Below, piece after piece: positions 1-9,260 of a stretch of 64,000 nt of DNA. Positions within the stretch are counted from its first letter, which is position 1; each line of letters starts with the position of its first letter. The position numbers and the translations under genes were made by a program. Source of the stretch: Candidatus Caccoplasma merdavium. Its GTDB lineage: Bacteria > Bacteroidota > Bacteroidia > Bacteroidales > UBA11471. The stretch spans positions 1-64,000 of the forward strand of contig DVLI01000003.1 in assembly GCA_018715595.1 (NCBI GenBank), in the 5' to 3' direction. A model generated the notes under the pieces. The model did no database searches and had not been told where the DNA came from. It saw nothing but the letters and a program-made list of their open reading frames with translations.

Positions 1-870
1 CTGGCCGAGGCGACCCTCAACGGGGAACCTTTCGTTTCGAGCGACGGCATATTCTACCGCACCTCCATGACGCAAAACGCCGACATCGTATTCCGTTTCG
101 AGGAGGAGACCCCGGCTCCCGACGACACGACCGTGGTCGAACCGGAATTCCATGCTTTATGGATAGCTTATGACCGTGACCTCGGCATCATACATGTCAA
201 CGACACGCTTCCCGCACCTTTTGCCGGGAATGTATCGAGCGATGAGACGGTCAAGATAAGTGTCCGTCCCAACGAAGGATACCAAGTAAAACAAGTCATC
301 TGCAACGAAGAAGTCATCAGCGACCAAAACGACACGGCTTACTATGTGAGTCTGAAAGAAGACGCTTTGATACAAGTGCTCTTTGACGAGAGACAAGAAG
401 GGTCCACAGAATATACGACGTTGACCATACAGGGTATAAACGGCGGAACGATGGAACAAGAAGTTGCCGTCGGCTCGACGCTGAATTTCAGAATCGTTCC
501 CGACACGGGTTGGTCTTTGCACAGCGTGATGTTCAACGACGTCGACATGACCCAGCTCATCGACAGCAGCTACCTGTTCACAACCCCGGTACTGACAGAG
601 CCGTCGACACTCTCGATCGTCTTCAAGGAACTCACATCGTTGCTCCAACAAAGCCATGCAAGTGCGGTGAAAGTTTACGGACAAAACGGACAAATCATCA
701 TAGAGAACATGCCCGCGAACGAAACCGCACGGATATATAACGAACTGGGTATCTTGATAAAAACCATCGATGGCAAAAGTCAACCCGATGCCCGCATCAC
801 AATCGAGCTGACCACCCAAGAAAGTTATATCGTCAAAATCGGCTCCGAGACATACAAATTACTGCTTTAA
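1..870 (+). CDS. Secreted repeat protein with C-terminal sorting-like domain (5' end outside window)
   Basis: The frame is open from base 1, so the start lies upstream and only the last 289 residues are visible. Two beta-rich modules of roughly 70-90 residues recur; each carries a G-x-x-V-x-x-V-x-x-N-like segment and ends in a hydrophobic strand (ALIQVLF, TLSIVF), the style of InlB-like/bacterial repeat modules in Bacteroidetes surface proteins. The last 75 residues (VYGQNGQIIIENMP, then ARIYNELGILIKTIDG, ending YIVKIGSETYKLLL) have the layout of a C-terminal sorting-type beta domain (T9SS type A or DUF6383-like). The protein is therefore probably exported and surface exposed. Its enzymatic or binding role cannot be told because the N-terminus is missing. 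A hairpin terminator follows. Confidence 0.75.
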   Translation: MAEATLNGEPFVSSDGIFYRTSMTQNADIVFRFEEETPAPDDTTVVEPEFHALWIAYDRDLGIIHVNDTLPAPFAGNVSSDETVKISVRPNEGYQVKQVICNEEVISDQNDTAYYVSLKEDALIQVLFDERQEGSTEYTTLTIQGINGGTMEQEVAVGSTLNFRIVPDTGWSLHSVMFNDVDMTQLIDSSYLFTTPVLTEPSTLSIVFKELTSLLQQSHASAVKVYGQNGQIIIENMPANETARIYNELGILIKTIDGKSQPDARITIELTTQESYIVKIGSETYKLLL

Positions 871-891
871 TAGAAAAATAGTCTTTTCTTC

Positions 892-931
892 AAACGGGTT
901 GGCGGACTCTTCCGCTAACCCGTTTTTCATT
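892..931 (+). terminator. Intrinsic terminator after the first gene
   Basis: A 15-bp stem (892-906 with 911-925, one G-U pair, loop CTCT) is followed by a T-rich run at 922-931. It separates the repeat protein from the porin gene. Confidence 0.8.
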
Positions 932-1009
932 TTAATGAAACAGAAATGTCATCGACTCGTCATCACCTTGAAATGCCAACCTTCGTTCTTTGCAGCAAAA
1001 ATCATCACG

Positions 1010-2371
1010 ATGAAAAAGCTACTGCTGGCCACCGCCATCGGACTGCTTCCGATATTGGCTCCGGCCCAAGAAACAGAGACCTATGACAAAGACGGCACAA
1101 GTGTTCCGGCACGGGTCTATTTCAAAGACGGGAAGCTGCATTTTGCGTCGAAGAACGAAAAGTTCCATCTTTGGTTCGACAACCGCATATACATCGATGG
1201 CTCTTACTACGCTCCCACGAGCGACATCACAGGTTTGTCGTCCAAGCCCAACAAAGACTTGGAAGAAGACGATGGCATCTTCCGTTTCAACAACGGCGTG
1301 AGTATTCGCCGGGCTCGCTTTGCCCTGAAAGCCGAACTGTATAACTGGTTTGCCGAGTTTGACCTCGACTTTGCCTACAACGAAGTCGAAATCAAGGACA
1401 TGTTCCTGGGATACCGGTTCAACGACCACATCTCGATACAGGCAGGGCACTTCAAGGAACCCATGAGCATGGAACGTCTCACCAGTTCGAAATACCTCTC
1501 GTCGAACGAACGGCCCATGCCGGTAGAGATGTTTGCCGGAGGTCGACGCCTGGGTATCGCCGCCACGGCGTGGAACAAACACTGGTGGGTGAGCGGTGGT
1601 GTCTTCGGGCAACAGGTCGACATCATTCAGAAAGAGAAAAACCGTGGCAGCGACGGTTACGGATTTACCGGCCGCGTAGCGGTATCGCCCGTTGTCAATG
1701 ACGTGCTGACACTGCACCTCGGCGGATATGCGACCTACCGTACCCCCGATGCCGCCGGCGAGGAAGACCGGTTCGTGGAGTTCCGCACCTTTCCCGAAAG
1801 CCGCACCGACCGTCGTCGCTTCGTCCGTGCAGAGATACCCAACGTAAACCACTACGCCACCTATGGCATCGAAGCAGCTGTCCGTTGGGACAAACTGCTC
1901 GTCTACGGAGAATATATCTTCACCGACCTCTCCCGATATAAACGAGGAACCGACGGCATGAAGCAACCGTTGAAAAACGCCACGTTCAACGGCTGGTATG
2001 CCACCGCTTCATACATGATACTGGGGAAACAACGCCGCTACTCTCCCGAAGATGCCGAATTCGGCCCGATGGAAGTGCGCCGCAAAGGGGGTAATCTTGA
2101 AATATCAGCCCGGGCCAGCCATGTCAATCTCAACGATTTCCATGATGCTTCATCGGTCATCACGGGAGGAAAAGCCTACGCCTACAATGCCACCCTCAAC
2201 TGGTATCCCATACGCAACGTCCTGCTGGGACTGAACTATACGTTTGTCGACAACGACAAATACGCCGACGACAAAGGTCATATCACCCAAAACGGGTTGT
2301 CACTCAGCCAAGTGCGTCCAGAAGGCATAGATTTCAACATCATACAATTACGACTACTTGTATCTTTCTAA
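1010..2371 (+). CDS. Phosphate-selective porin O/P family outer membrane protein
   Basis: A 453-residue outer membrane beta-barrel of the OprO/OprP family (PF07396). The start at 1010 is chosen because it begins a clean signal peptide (MKKLLLATAIGLLPILAPAQ); the frame is open further upstream without a signal. Typical features are the early strand FHLWFDNRIYIDGSYY, the segment FNNGVSIRRARFALKAEL followed by FAEFDLDFAYNEVEIKDMF, the loop around SMERLTSSKYLSS, and a C-terminus ending in aromatic/hydrophobic FNIIQLRLLVSF. Family members form anion channels selective for phosphate or polyphosphate. The next two genes encode a lamin-tail lipoprotein and a phytase-like lipoprotein, which supports a role in phosphate or phosphoester uptake. 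Substrate preference is inferred. Confidence 0.9.
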   Translation: MKKLLLATAIGLLPILAPAQETETYDKDGTSVPARVYFKDGKLHFASKNEKFHLWFDNRIYIDGSYYAPTSDITGLSSKPNKDLEEDDGIFRFNNGVSIRRARFALKAELYNWFAEFDLDFAYNEVEIKDMFLGYRFNDHISIQAGHFKEPMSMERLTSSKYLSSNERPMPVEMFAGGRRLGIAATAWNKHWWVSGGVFGQQVDIIQKEKNRGSDGYGFTGRVAVSPVVNDVLTLHLGGYATYRTPDAAGEEDRFVEFRTFPESRTDRRRFVRAEIPNVNHYATYGIEAAVRWDKLLVYGEYIFTDLSRYKRGTDGMKQPLKNATFNGWYATASYMILGKQRRYSPEDAEFGPMEVRRKGGNLEISARASHVNLNDFHDASSVITGGKAYAYNATLNWYPIRNVLLGLNYTFVDNDKYADDKGHITQNGLSLSQVRPEGIDFNIIQLRLLVSF

Positions 2372-2384
2372 AAACCAAAAACTT

Positions 2385-4217
2385 ATGAAGAAAAGACATC
2401 TCATCGGGATTCTCGCCGTCCTGACCGCCGTTTCAACCGCCTGCAAAGACGACAGTGAAACCGACCTCATAACCGGATCTTCCGATATAAAAGGTTTATA
2501 TATCAACGAAGTATGTACCAGTGGCACCGATTGGATCGAGCTCTACAACGGCTCCGATTCGGAAATCAGCCTTGGCGGTTTTCTTTTGCAAGACAGCAAG
2601 GGAGCCGACGAAGAATACACGTTCCCGTCAGGAGCCAAAATAGGGTCCAAATCATACCTGGTCCTCTACAAGGAGAGCGACTTCTCCTTCGGGCTCAGCG
2701 GTAGCGGCGATGCCGTCACCCTCATCGACAACCAGGGACACATCATCGACAACATACTGGTACCCGCCTTGGACGACGGACAGACCTACGCCCGGGAAAG
2801 CGACGGCTCGTCCACCTGGGTGGTACTTTCCAGCGGGACGCCGGGACGCGACAACACCTCGGAGGGCGACGACAACACCCCCGGGACCAGTTCGCTCAAA
2901 CTGTATATCAACGAAGTACTCTCCTCTCCTGCCGGCGACGACACCGACTTCATCGAGATTTACAACGGTGAGGAACAAGCCGTAAACATCGGCGGTTTCA
3001 TACTGCAAGACGACAAAAAGGAGGCCGAGGAGTTCATCATTCCCGAAGGTACCGTCATTGCCGCCAAAGGGTTCGTCGTTTACAGCCAGGTATCGCCGGG
3101 CGAGGGCGACTCCTTCACGTTCGGCCTCAGTTCGGGTGGCGACAAGGTCATCTTCCTCGACAAGGAACGCAAACTCATCGACGAGGTAGAGACCCCCGAC
3201 TTCAAAAGTGCCGGACAGGAAGGATTCTCCTATGGCCGCACCACCGACGGCGGCAACCAGTGGAGCATCATCGAGAGTCCTACCAAAGGAACGTCGAACG
3301 GAGCCTCGACGGGGAACGGACTCGCAGGCCAACTGCTCATCAACGAGGTCTACACGTTCAGCGACCAGTCGAGCATCGACGACCTCGACTTCATCGAGCT
3401 CTACAACGCCGGCAGCAACACCATCGACCTCTCGGGTCTGAAAATGTGGGAAAGCGGAGGCCAGGAAGAGGCTTGGACTTTCCCCGAAGGGAAAAAGATA
3501 GCCGCCGGTGAACGGCTCGTCATCGAATGCGACAAAGAGGAGTACTACAACGACCCGACCAACTATCCTTCCTGGGGACTGAGCAAAGGTCCCGATGAAT
3601 ACATCGTCCTGGCCGATGCCGACCTGAACATCATCGACGAGGTACACTGTCCCAGCCTGAAACAACACGAAAGCTACGGACGCCTGAGCGACGGCAGCGA
3701 CCAGTGGGTCATCTTTGCCCAATATTCACGGGGAACCGCCAACGGCGGTGAGCAGCGCCAGCCGGTAACCAACACGCTGGGCCTCTGCATCAACGAAGTC
3801 TTCACCAACAACCAAGACGTGCAGACCCAACCGTGGAACGACACCAAAGACTTTATCGAGCTCTATAACAGCAGCGACAACGCCATCGACCTGAGCGGGT
3901 TCAGTCTGATGGACGATGCTCTCGACCCTGAGAAACAATATTTCTTCCCCGACGGGACAGTCATCGCCGCCAAAAGTTTCCTCACCCTCGACGTCGACAA
4001 GAAAAACACCAACGGCCCCGTGTTCGGCCTTGGCAAGGGGGGCGACTGGGTATTCCTCTACGACGCGTCGGGCCGGCTCATCGCCGAAATCGAGGCACCG
4101 GCTTTCGAAGACACCGAGGTTTACAGCGTAGGACGCCGCACCGATGGCGGCGACGAGATTGTCGTCTTTACCGAAGTTTCCAAGAACAACAGCAACAACG
4201 GTAAAGACATCAAATAA
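2385..4217 (+). CDS. Lipoprotein with four lamin-tail domains
   Basis: A 610-residue lipoprotein; the start gives a signal peptide with lipobox VSTAC (Cys20). Four lamin-tail domains (LTD, PF00932) begin near residues 39, 173, 317 and 467; each opens with an INEV motif, then D-F/W-I-E-L/I-Y-N and a hydrophobic G-G/S-F-x-L strand, and ends with a segment like YGRTTDGGNQW. LTDs in bacterial surface proteins often sit with phosphatases, nucleases or metallophosphoesterases and are thought to be adhesive or substrate-targeting; there is no catalytic domain here. It starts 13 bp after the porin and ends 8 bp before the phytase-like gene, so the three are probably one transcript. Likely exposed on the outer membrane surface. 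Confidence 0.88.
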   Translation: MKKRHLIGILAVLTAVSTACKDDSETDLITGSSDIKGLYINEVCTSGTDWIELYNGSDSEISLGGFLLQDSKGADEEYTFPSGAKIGSKSYLVLYKESDFSFGLSGSGDAVTLIDNQGHIIDNILVPALDDGQTYARESDGSSTWVVLSSGTPGRDNTSEGDDNTPGTSSLKLYINEVLSSPAGDDTDFIEIYNGEEQAVNIGGFILQDDKKEAEEFIIPEGTVIAAKGFVVYSQVSPGEGDSFTFGLSSGGDKVIFLDKERKLIDEVETPDFKSAGQEGFSYGRTTDGGNQWSIIESPTKGTSNGASTGNGLAGQLLINEVYTFSDQSSIDDLDFIELYNAGSNTIDLSGLKMWESGGQEEAWTFPEGKKIAAGERLVIECDKEEYYNDPTNYPSWGLSKGPDEYIVLADADLNIIDEVHCPSLKQHESYGRLSDGSDQWVIFAQYSRGTANGGEQRQPVTNTLGLCINEVFTNNQDVQTQPWNDTKDFIELYNSSDNAIDLSGFSLMDDALDPEKQYFFPDGTVIAAKSFLTLDVDKKNTNGPVFGLGKGGDWVFLYDASGRLIAEIEAPAFEDTEVYSVGRRTDGGDEIVVFTEVSKNNSNNGKDIK

Positions 4218-4225
4218 CACGCACC

Positions 4226-5377
4226 ATGAGAATATCCATTTTACATTATACTCTCCTGTTTTCCATTTTTCCACTCTTGATTTCCTGTCAAGAATCCAAG
4301 ACCGTTGCGGGATTCCCCGCAACGGTTTCCGTCCCGTCGGAACGGGTAGATATAGAAGGATACCCCCCTATATACATCGGCGGGTACGGCTCGGACATGG
4401 CTTACAACCGGACAGACTCGAGCTTCTGGCTACTGACCGACCGCGGGCCCAATGTCGACGGAGCCACGGTCCACAGCAAGGTATTCCCACTGGCCGACTA
4501 TACGCCGCACATCGGCGTGTTTAAATGGAAGGGCGACTCCTTGTGCCTCATTCGCAAAATCATGCTCCGTGAAAATGACAGTACATTCTTCTGCGGCCTG
4601 CCCCGCACCACCGGAGAGGGCATCACCGGAGAGAAAGCCTATGCGCCGGGCGGCAGCGAAATCATCACGGCCGAACGCAAAGGCATCGATACCGAAGGGC
4701 TTGCAGTGTCGCCCGACGGCACCTTTTGGGTGAGCGACGAGTACGGCCCCTATCTCCTGCACTTCAATGCCGACGGGATACTCATCGAGGAATATTCGCC
4801 GTTCAACGGAAAACTTCCTGCCCATTACGCCCTGCGGCAACCCAACCGCGGCATGGAGGGACTCTGCATCGGTAACGACGGAAAGACGCTCTATGGCATC
4901 ATGCAGTCGCCTCTCGACGGCGGCTGTCCGGAGATATTCAGGACGAATATTCCCCTCCTGGTCATCGACACGGAAAACGGCACTTGCCGCGAATATGCCT
5001 ACACACCCGACAGCCGGGAGTGCGGCGTAAGCGCCCTGGTATGCCTCGACGACACAACGCTGCTCGTTCTCGAACGCGACGGAAAATTCCCCGGCGATGG
5101 CGAAGTGTGCAAACGCATATACCGCATCACTCTGCCCGCAACCGACAGCTTGTGCCTGCTCTCCAAGACACTGGCTGCCGACCTGTTGCAGGTGTGTCCC
5201 GAATATGACCACGACAAGCCCGAAGGCATGGCCCTCATCAACGACTCGACACTCGGCGTTGTCAACGACGACGACTTCGGCATCGAGGCCACTGTCCCGG
5301 CCGGCTGCCGTTACCGGCAGAAACTGAAAAACAACGGTCGCACCGACCGCAACGAAATCTTCTTCTTCGGCTTTTAA
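4226..5377 (+). CDS. Esterase-like activity of phytase family lipoprotein
   Basis: A 383-residue protein with lipobox LLISC (Cys21). It fits the Phytase-like family (PF13449), a beta-propeller fold: an early segment GGYGSDMAYNRTDSSFWLLTDRGPN, a central DTEGLAVSPDGTFWVSDEYGPYL, NRGMEGLCIGNDGKTLYGIMQS, a late DKPEGMALINDSTLGVVNDDDFG and a final ...NEIFFFGF. These Asp/Glu-rich loops are the family's conserved, probably calcium-binding blades. It is probably anchored on the cell surface and may release phosphate from organic esters, passing it to the upstream porin; the activity is inferred from family name and context because few members have been assayed. Last gene of the three-gene run. Confidence 0.85.
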   Translation: MRISILHYTLLFSIFPLLISCQESKTVAGFPATVSVPSERVDIEGYPPIYIGGYGSDMAYNRTDSSFWLLTDRGPNVDGATVHSKVFPLADYTPHIGVFKWKGDSLCLIRKIMLRENDSTFFCGLPRTTGEGITGEKAYAPGGSEIITAERKGIDTEGLAVSPDGTFWVSDEYGPYLLHFNADGILIEEYSPFNGKLPAHYALRQPNRGMEGLCIGNDGKTLYGIMQSPLDGGCPEIFRTNIPLLVIDTENGTCREYAYTPDSRECGVSALVCLDDTTLLVLERDGKFPGDGEVCKRIYRITLPATDSLCLLSKTLAADLLQVCPEYDHDKPEGMALINDSTLGVVNDDDFGIEATVPAGCRYRQKLKNNGRTDRNEIFFFGF

Positions 5378-5400
5378 GCACATCTATTTCATAAGACGGG

Positions 5401-5441
5401 AAACGGGTCCTATCCCCACGGGGAGACCCGTTTGATTTTTT
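5401..5441 (+). terminator. Terminator of the porin/lamin-tail/phytase-like run
   Basis: Stem AAACGGGTC (5401-5409) pairs with GACCCGTTT (5425-5433), and TGATTTTTTT follows. Confidence 0.85.
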
Positions 5442-5454
5442 TCACCATTTGGGG

Positions 5455-5500
5455 ACAAAAACAACGCAGGGCACCTTCCCGAGGAAGGTGCCCTGCGCGT
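5455..5500 (-). terminator. Terminator of rpsO
   Basis: A 13-bp perfect stem (5465-5477 with 5485-5497) followed on the minus strand by a short GTTTTTGT tract. It lies 17 bases beyond the rpsO stop. Confidence 0.8.
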
Positions 5501-5516
5501 AAAGAGTAAGAAAAAC

Positions 5517-5786
5517 TTACTTTCTGAGGCCCAGTTCTTTTACGATGGCACGGTAGCGCTCGATGTCGATTTTCTGGAGATAATCGAGCAGGCGGCGACG
5601 TTTACCTACCAGCATTTTCAGGGCTCTTTCGGTCGTATAATCTTTGTGATTTGACTTGAGGTGCTCAGTCAAATGAGAGATACGATAGGAAAATAATGCA
5701 ATCTGGGACTCGGGAGAACCAGTATCAGTATTGTTCTTTCCGTACTTCTCAAAGATTTCCTTTTTTTTCTCTGACGTTAAATACAT
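5517..5786 (-). CDS. rpsO: 30S ribosomal protein S15
   Basis: An 89-residue protein of normal S15 length beginning [16 protein letters not shown]. The frame is open 50 codons further upstream, but homology starts at this methionine and the longer form would run through the promoter. Diagnostic segments are [17 protein letters not shown], the [13 protein letters not shown] loop and the C-terminal [13 protein letters not shown]...[13 protein letters not shown]15 binds 16S rRNA early in assembly of the 30S platform. It is a single-gene transcription unit with its own consensus promoter and terminator, divergent from typA. Confidence 0.97.
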   Translation of the reverse strand: MYLTSEKKKEIFEKYGKNNTDTGSPESQIALFSYRISHLTEHLKSNHKDYTTERALKMLVGKRRRLLDYLQKIDIERYRAIVKELGLRK

Positions 5787-5828
5787 CTTTTTAACAGTTT
5801 TATATATGAATGAAATGTTTTGAGACCG

Positions 5829-5859
5829 CAAAGGTAGACAAATATTTCCGACCGACAAA
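5829..5859 (-). promoter_or_regulatory. Consensus Bacteroidetes promoter for rpsO
   Basis: Read on the minus strand: TTTG (5859-5856), a 19-base spacer, then TACCTTTG (5836-5829). Both boxes match the TTTG/TAnnTTTG consensus of the primary sigma factor in this phylum. The gene starts 42 bases further on. Confidence 0.8.
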
Positions 5860-5976
5860 TGTTTTGGACGGTATTTTTCCTCATTTCTCCCCTGAAAATG
5901 AAAAAATTTACCTCTTTCGGCTTTGAAAAAGAGCAATTAACCGTCACGTCCATATCAATTATCGCATTTTTTATCG

Positions 5977-5984
5977 TACCTTTG
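5977..5984 (+). promoter_or_regulatory. Promoter -7 box for typA
   Basis: TACCTTTG matches TAnnTTTG and lies 21 bases before the typA start, leaving a very short leader. No clear TTTG -33 box is present at the expected spacing. Confidence 0.6.
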
Positions 5985-6005
5985 CGCCGGAAAATTTTTT
6001 AAGGT

Positions 6006-7808
6006 ATGCAAAAACAAAACATTCGGAATATCGCCATCATCGCCCACGTCGACCACGGAAAAACCACCCTCGTCGACAAGATGCTGATGGCCGGCCGCCT
6101 CTTCCGTGACAACCAGAACACGGGCGAGCTCATGCTCGACAACAACGACCTCGAACGGGAACGCGGCATAACGATTCTGTCGAAAAACGTATCGATACGG
6201 TACAAAGACTGCAAGATAAACATCATCGACACCCCGGGGCACGCCGACTTCGGTGGCGAGGTGGAACGCGTACTCAACATGGCCGACGGCTGCCTGCTGC
6301 TGGTCGACGCCTTCGAAGGTCCCATGCCCCAAACCCGCTTTGTGTTGCAAAAGGCCATTCAGATGGGGCTGAAACCCATCGTCGTCATCAACAAGGTCGA
6401 CAAGCAGAACTGCCGTCCCGACGAGGTGCAGGAAATGGTATTCGAACTGATGTTCAACCTCAATGCCACCGAGGAACAACTCGACTTCCCCACCATCTAC
6501 GGTTCGGCCAAACAAAACTGGATGTCGACCGACTGGCGCAAACCCACCGACAACATCTCGGTATTGCTCGATACCATCATCGAACACATTCCCGCCCCGG
6601 AATATATCGAAGGCCCCTCGCAAATGCTCATCACCTCGCTCGACTTCTCGTCGTATGTGGGCCGTATCGCCATAGGCCGCATACACCGCGGTGAATTGCG
6701 CGAAGGCCAAGACATCGTGTTGTGCAAGCGCGACGGCTCGACCGTGAAACAACGCATCAAGGAACTGCACATCTTCGAAGGCATGGGCCGCACCCGCGTC
6801 GAAAGCGCTGCTTCGGGTGAGATATGCGCCCTGGTAGGCATAGAGGGCTTCGAAATCGGCGATACCATTGCCGATGTCAATACCCCCGAAGCACTGCCCC
6901 GTATCGCCATCGACGAGCCCACCATGTCGATGACCTTCACCAACAACGATTCGCCCTTCTTCGGCCGCGACGGAAAGTATGTCACCTCGCGCCACATCGC
7001 CGAACGCCTCGAAAAAGAGTTGGAACGCAACCTCGCCCTGCGCGTCGAGAAAGCACCCGAAGACGGCGTGTGGACAGTCTATGGCCGCGGTGTGCTGCAC
7101 CTCTCGATTCTCATCGAGACGATGCGCCGCGAAGGCTATGAACTGCAAGTGGGACAACCCCAGGTCATCGTCAAGGAAATCGACGGTGTAAAATGCGAAC
7201 CCGTGGAACAGCTCACCATCAACGTTCCCGAAGAGTACGCCAGCAAAATGATCGACATGGTAACCCGCCGCAAAGGCGACCTGCTCTCGATGGACACGCA
7301 AGGCGACCGCATACACCTCGAATTCTCGATTCCCTCGCGCGGCATCATCGGCCTGCGCAACAACGTGCTCACCGCTTCGGCCGGCGAAGCCATCATGGCC
7401 CACCGATTCCTCGAATACCAGCCGTGGAAAGGCGACATCGAACGCCGCACCAACGGTTCGCTCATCGCCATGGAGGCCGGTACCGCATACGCCTATGCAC
7501 TCGACAAGCTGCAAGACCGCGGCCGCTTCTTCATCTTCCCGCAGGAAGAGGTCTATGCGGGACAGGTCGTGGGCGAGAACGCCAAGGAGGGCGACATCGT
7601 GGTCAACGTCACCAAGTCAAAAAAGCTCACCAACATGCGTGCATCGGGTGCCGACGAAAAGGCGCGCATCATTCCGCCCATCGTGATGAGCCTCGAAGAG
7701 TCGCTCGAATACATCAAGGAAGACGAGTACCTCGAAGTGACCCCCCATCACCTGCGCATACGCAAAATCATTCTCGACGAACTCGAACGCAAACGTGCCA
7801 ACCGATAA
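6006..7808 (+). CDS. typA: Ribosome-associated translational GTPase TypA/BipA
   Basis: 600 residues, normal for TypA. GTPase motifs are all present: G1 [10 protein letters not shown], switch I ERGITI, G3 DTPGHADF, G4 NKVD and G5 GSAKQ. After the G domain come the EF-G-like domains II, III and V ([20 protein letters not shown] and [13 protein letters not shown] are typical), then the TypA-specific C-terminal domain ([31 protein letters not shown]). TypA binds the 70S ribosome and aids 50S assembly, cold growth and stress responses. It is transcribed alone, divergently from rpsO, and ends at a pair of hairpins. Confidence 0.97.
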   Translation: MQKQNIRNIAIIAHVDHGKTTLVDKMLMAGRLFRDNQNTGELMLDNNDLERERGITILSKNVSIRYKDCKINIIDTPGHADFGGEVERVLNMADGCLLLVDAFEGPMPQTRFVLQKAIQMGLKPIVVINKVDKQNCRPDEVQEMVFELMFNLNATEEQLDFPTIYGSAKQNWMSTDWRKPTDNISVLLDTIIEHIPAPEYIEGPSQMLITSLDFSSYVGRIAIGRIHRGELREGQDIVLCKRDGSTVKQRIKELHIFEGMGRTRVESAASGEICALVGIEGFEIGDTIADVNTPEALPRIAIDEPTMSMTFTNNDSPFFGRDGKYVTSRHIAERLEKELERNLALRVEKAPEDGVWTVYGRGVLHLSILIETMRREGYELQVGQPQVIVKEIDGVKCEPVEQLTINVPEEYASKMIDMVTRRKGDLLSMDTQGDRIHLEFSIPSRGIIGLRNNVLTASAGEAIMAHRFLEYQPWKGDIERRTNGSLIAMEAGTAYAYALDKLQDRGRFFIFPQEEVYAGQVVGENAKEGDIVVNVTKSKKLTNMRASGADEKARIIPPIVMSLEESLEYIKEDEYLEVTPHHLRIRKIILDELERKRANR

Positions 7809-7810
7809 TG

Positions 7811-7886
7811 GAAGGGAGGGCTCCTCAACGCCCTCCCTTCCAGAAACAATGAGCCGCAGGTCGAATGACCTGCGGCTCGTTTTCCT
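7811..7886 (+). terminator. Tandem hairpins after typA
   Basis: An 11-bp stem (7811-7821 with 7830-7840) is followed by a 12-bp stem (7851-7862 with 7867-7878, loop GAAT) and GTTTTCCTT. The second hairpin lies between convergent genes and could also stop minus-strand transcription from the AlaX gene. Confidence 0.75.
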
Positions 7887-7925
7887 TATTGACCGGGAGG
7901 AGTGATTGCCACCCGACAAGCCCCC

Positions 7926-8399
7926 TCACTTCACCGTCGGAGCCTGCAACTTGAAACGAAGGCGCAGACGGCCGGGCTCATAGTCGTGGCTGATGATTTT
8001 GAAAACACCTATCTCCGACGTATTGGCCACATGCGCGCCGATGCAGGCACACACATCGTAGTCGCCCACCCGCACCAGACGCAACGTCTCGCTCACGTCG
8101 TCGGGCAACTTCGAGACATCGACCTCGGCGGGAACTTCGGCTCGCGCGACAAACTCCTCGGTAACCGGCAGGGCACTGGCTATGACCTCGTTGACTTTCG
8201 CCTCGACGGCGGCCAACTGCCCGGCCGTAGGCTCCTCGGGCAATTCATAGTCGCACTTGCTCTTCTTGCGCTCGATGTGTGCGTTGCGTGAACGCGGACA
8301 ACCGAACATCTCGACCATCGTGCGGTTCAAGATATGCTCGGCCGTGTGCATGGGGGGATATTCCTGCTTGTTGTGTTCGTTGAGTTGGGGTTGTTCCAT
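7926..8399 (-). CDS. Free-standing AlaX-type alanyl-tRNA editing protein
   Basis: 157 residues resembling only the editing (second additional) domain of alanyl-tRNA synthetase. The zinc-site motifs are visible: HTAEH (His18 and His22) and CIGAH (Cys119 and His123), matching HxxxH plus CxxxH. Stand-alone AlaX proteins hydrolyse mischarged Ser- or Gly-tRNA(Ala) in trans in the cytoplasm. There is no aminoacylation domain, and the length is in the small AlaX range. It ends 12 bp downstream of the following minus-strand gene, so the two may be co-transcribed, although that gene encodes an exported protein. Confidence 0.8.
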   Translation of the reverse strand: MEQPQLNEHNKQEYPPMHTAEHILNRTMVEMFGCPRSRNAHIERKKSKCDYELPEEPTAGQLAAVEAKVNEVIASALPVTEEFVARAEVPAEVDVSKLPDDVSETLRLVRVGDYDVCACIGAHVANTSEIGVFKIISHDYEPGRLRLRFKLQAPTVK

Positions 8400-8411
8400 A
8401 ACAATGACAAA

Positions 8412-9206
8412 TTATTTTTTCCTCTGCAAATAGGCATTATTTTTAATTTCGATGGAGAGCGGCTCTATATCGCTCAAAACCTTTATTCCGCAATCGGGAT
8501 AATCCTTCCCGGCAAAAAGCTTTATTCCTATCGGATAAGACAACCGTCCGATTTGCGGATCGACCGGAATCCAGCCGGCACCATTCACATAACATTCAGC
8601 CCAAGCATGGGCACCGCCAACGATCTGCGGTGGATAATAAACATACCCGGTAATAAAGCGACATGGAATAGACCTCGAACGCATCAAGGCAATAAACAGA
8701 TTGGTATGCTCGCTACAAGTGCCTTTCCTGCGTCGGAGTATGGTCGCAATATCTTCCGTGATACTATTGCCCTTGTCTATTTCCACAGCCAGGGAATCAT
8801 CGAAGGTCTCAATATAAGTCGATGCAAATTTCAAACCCTTGCTTATAATCGACCACACATTTTTTTCATTTCCAAACAACGTATCTGCAATCACTTGTAA
8901 CTCGGGCAGGCGATAATCGATAAGAGTTGTCGGTTCCAAAAACGGCAACACGTCAGAAGGATAAGGCAAACTCGGATCAACGACGGCCTGCTTCACTATT
9001 TTAAGAAGAGACGTATCGGCCTTTACGGCTGAATTCCGTATCGTAACATGACAGATACTATCAACTTGCCGGAAAGATACGACCTCCTGCGGATAGGAAT
9101 CGAGTGCGGCACGGTTAAAATACCGTAATTGCATTTTATAGATAATCTGCGCATATCCACCTGCGCTACCACATACCAATAAGAATATTACAAAGATTTT
9201 TTTCAT
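8412..9206 (-). CDS. Secreted transglutaminase-like protein
   Basis: 264 residues with a signal peptide (MKKIFVIFLLVCGSAGGYAQ). The transglutaminase-like core (PF01841) carries an intact triad: Cys164 in RKGTCSEHTN, His200 in GGAHAWAE and Asp216 in WIPVDPQIG. In bacteria this fold is usually a cysteine protease or peptidoglycan/peptide hydrolase rather than a cross-linker. It probably acts in the periplasm or is anchored outside; no lipobox is seen. The base composition is visibly AT-richer than the flanking manC and typA genes. Substrate unknown. Confidence 0.8.
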   Translation of the reverse strand: MKKIFVIFLLVCGSAGGYAQIIYKMQLRYFNRAALDSYPQEVVSFRQVDSICHVTIRNSAVKADTSLLKIVKQAVVDPSLPYPSDVLPFLEPTTLIDYRLPELQVIADTLFGNEKNVWSIISKGLKFASTYIETFDDSLAVEIDKGNSITEDIATILRRRKGTCSEHTNLFIALMRSRSIPCRFITGYVYYPPQIVGGAHAWAECYVNGAGWIPVDPQIGRLSYPIGIKLFAGKDYPDCGIKVLSDIEPLSIEIKNNAYLQRKK

Positions 9207-9260
9207 TACAAAGATTTTATACCCATCTCGCCTTATTTATGCAATACTACGAAGCCTCAT

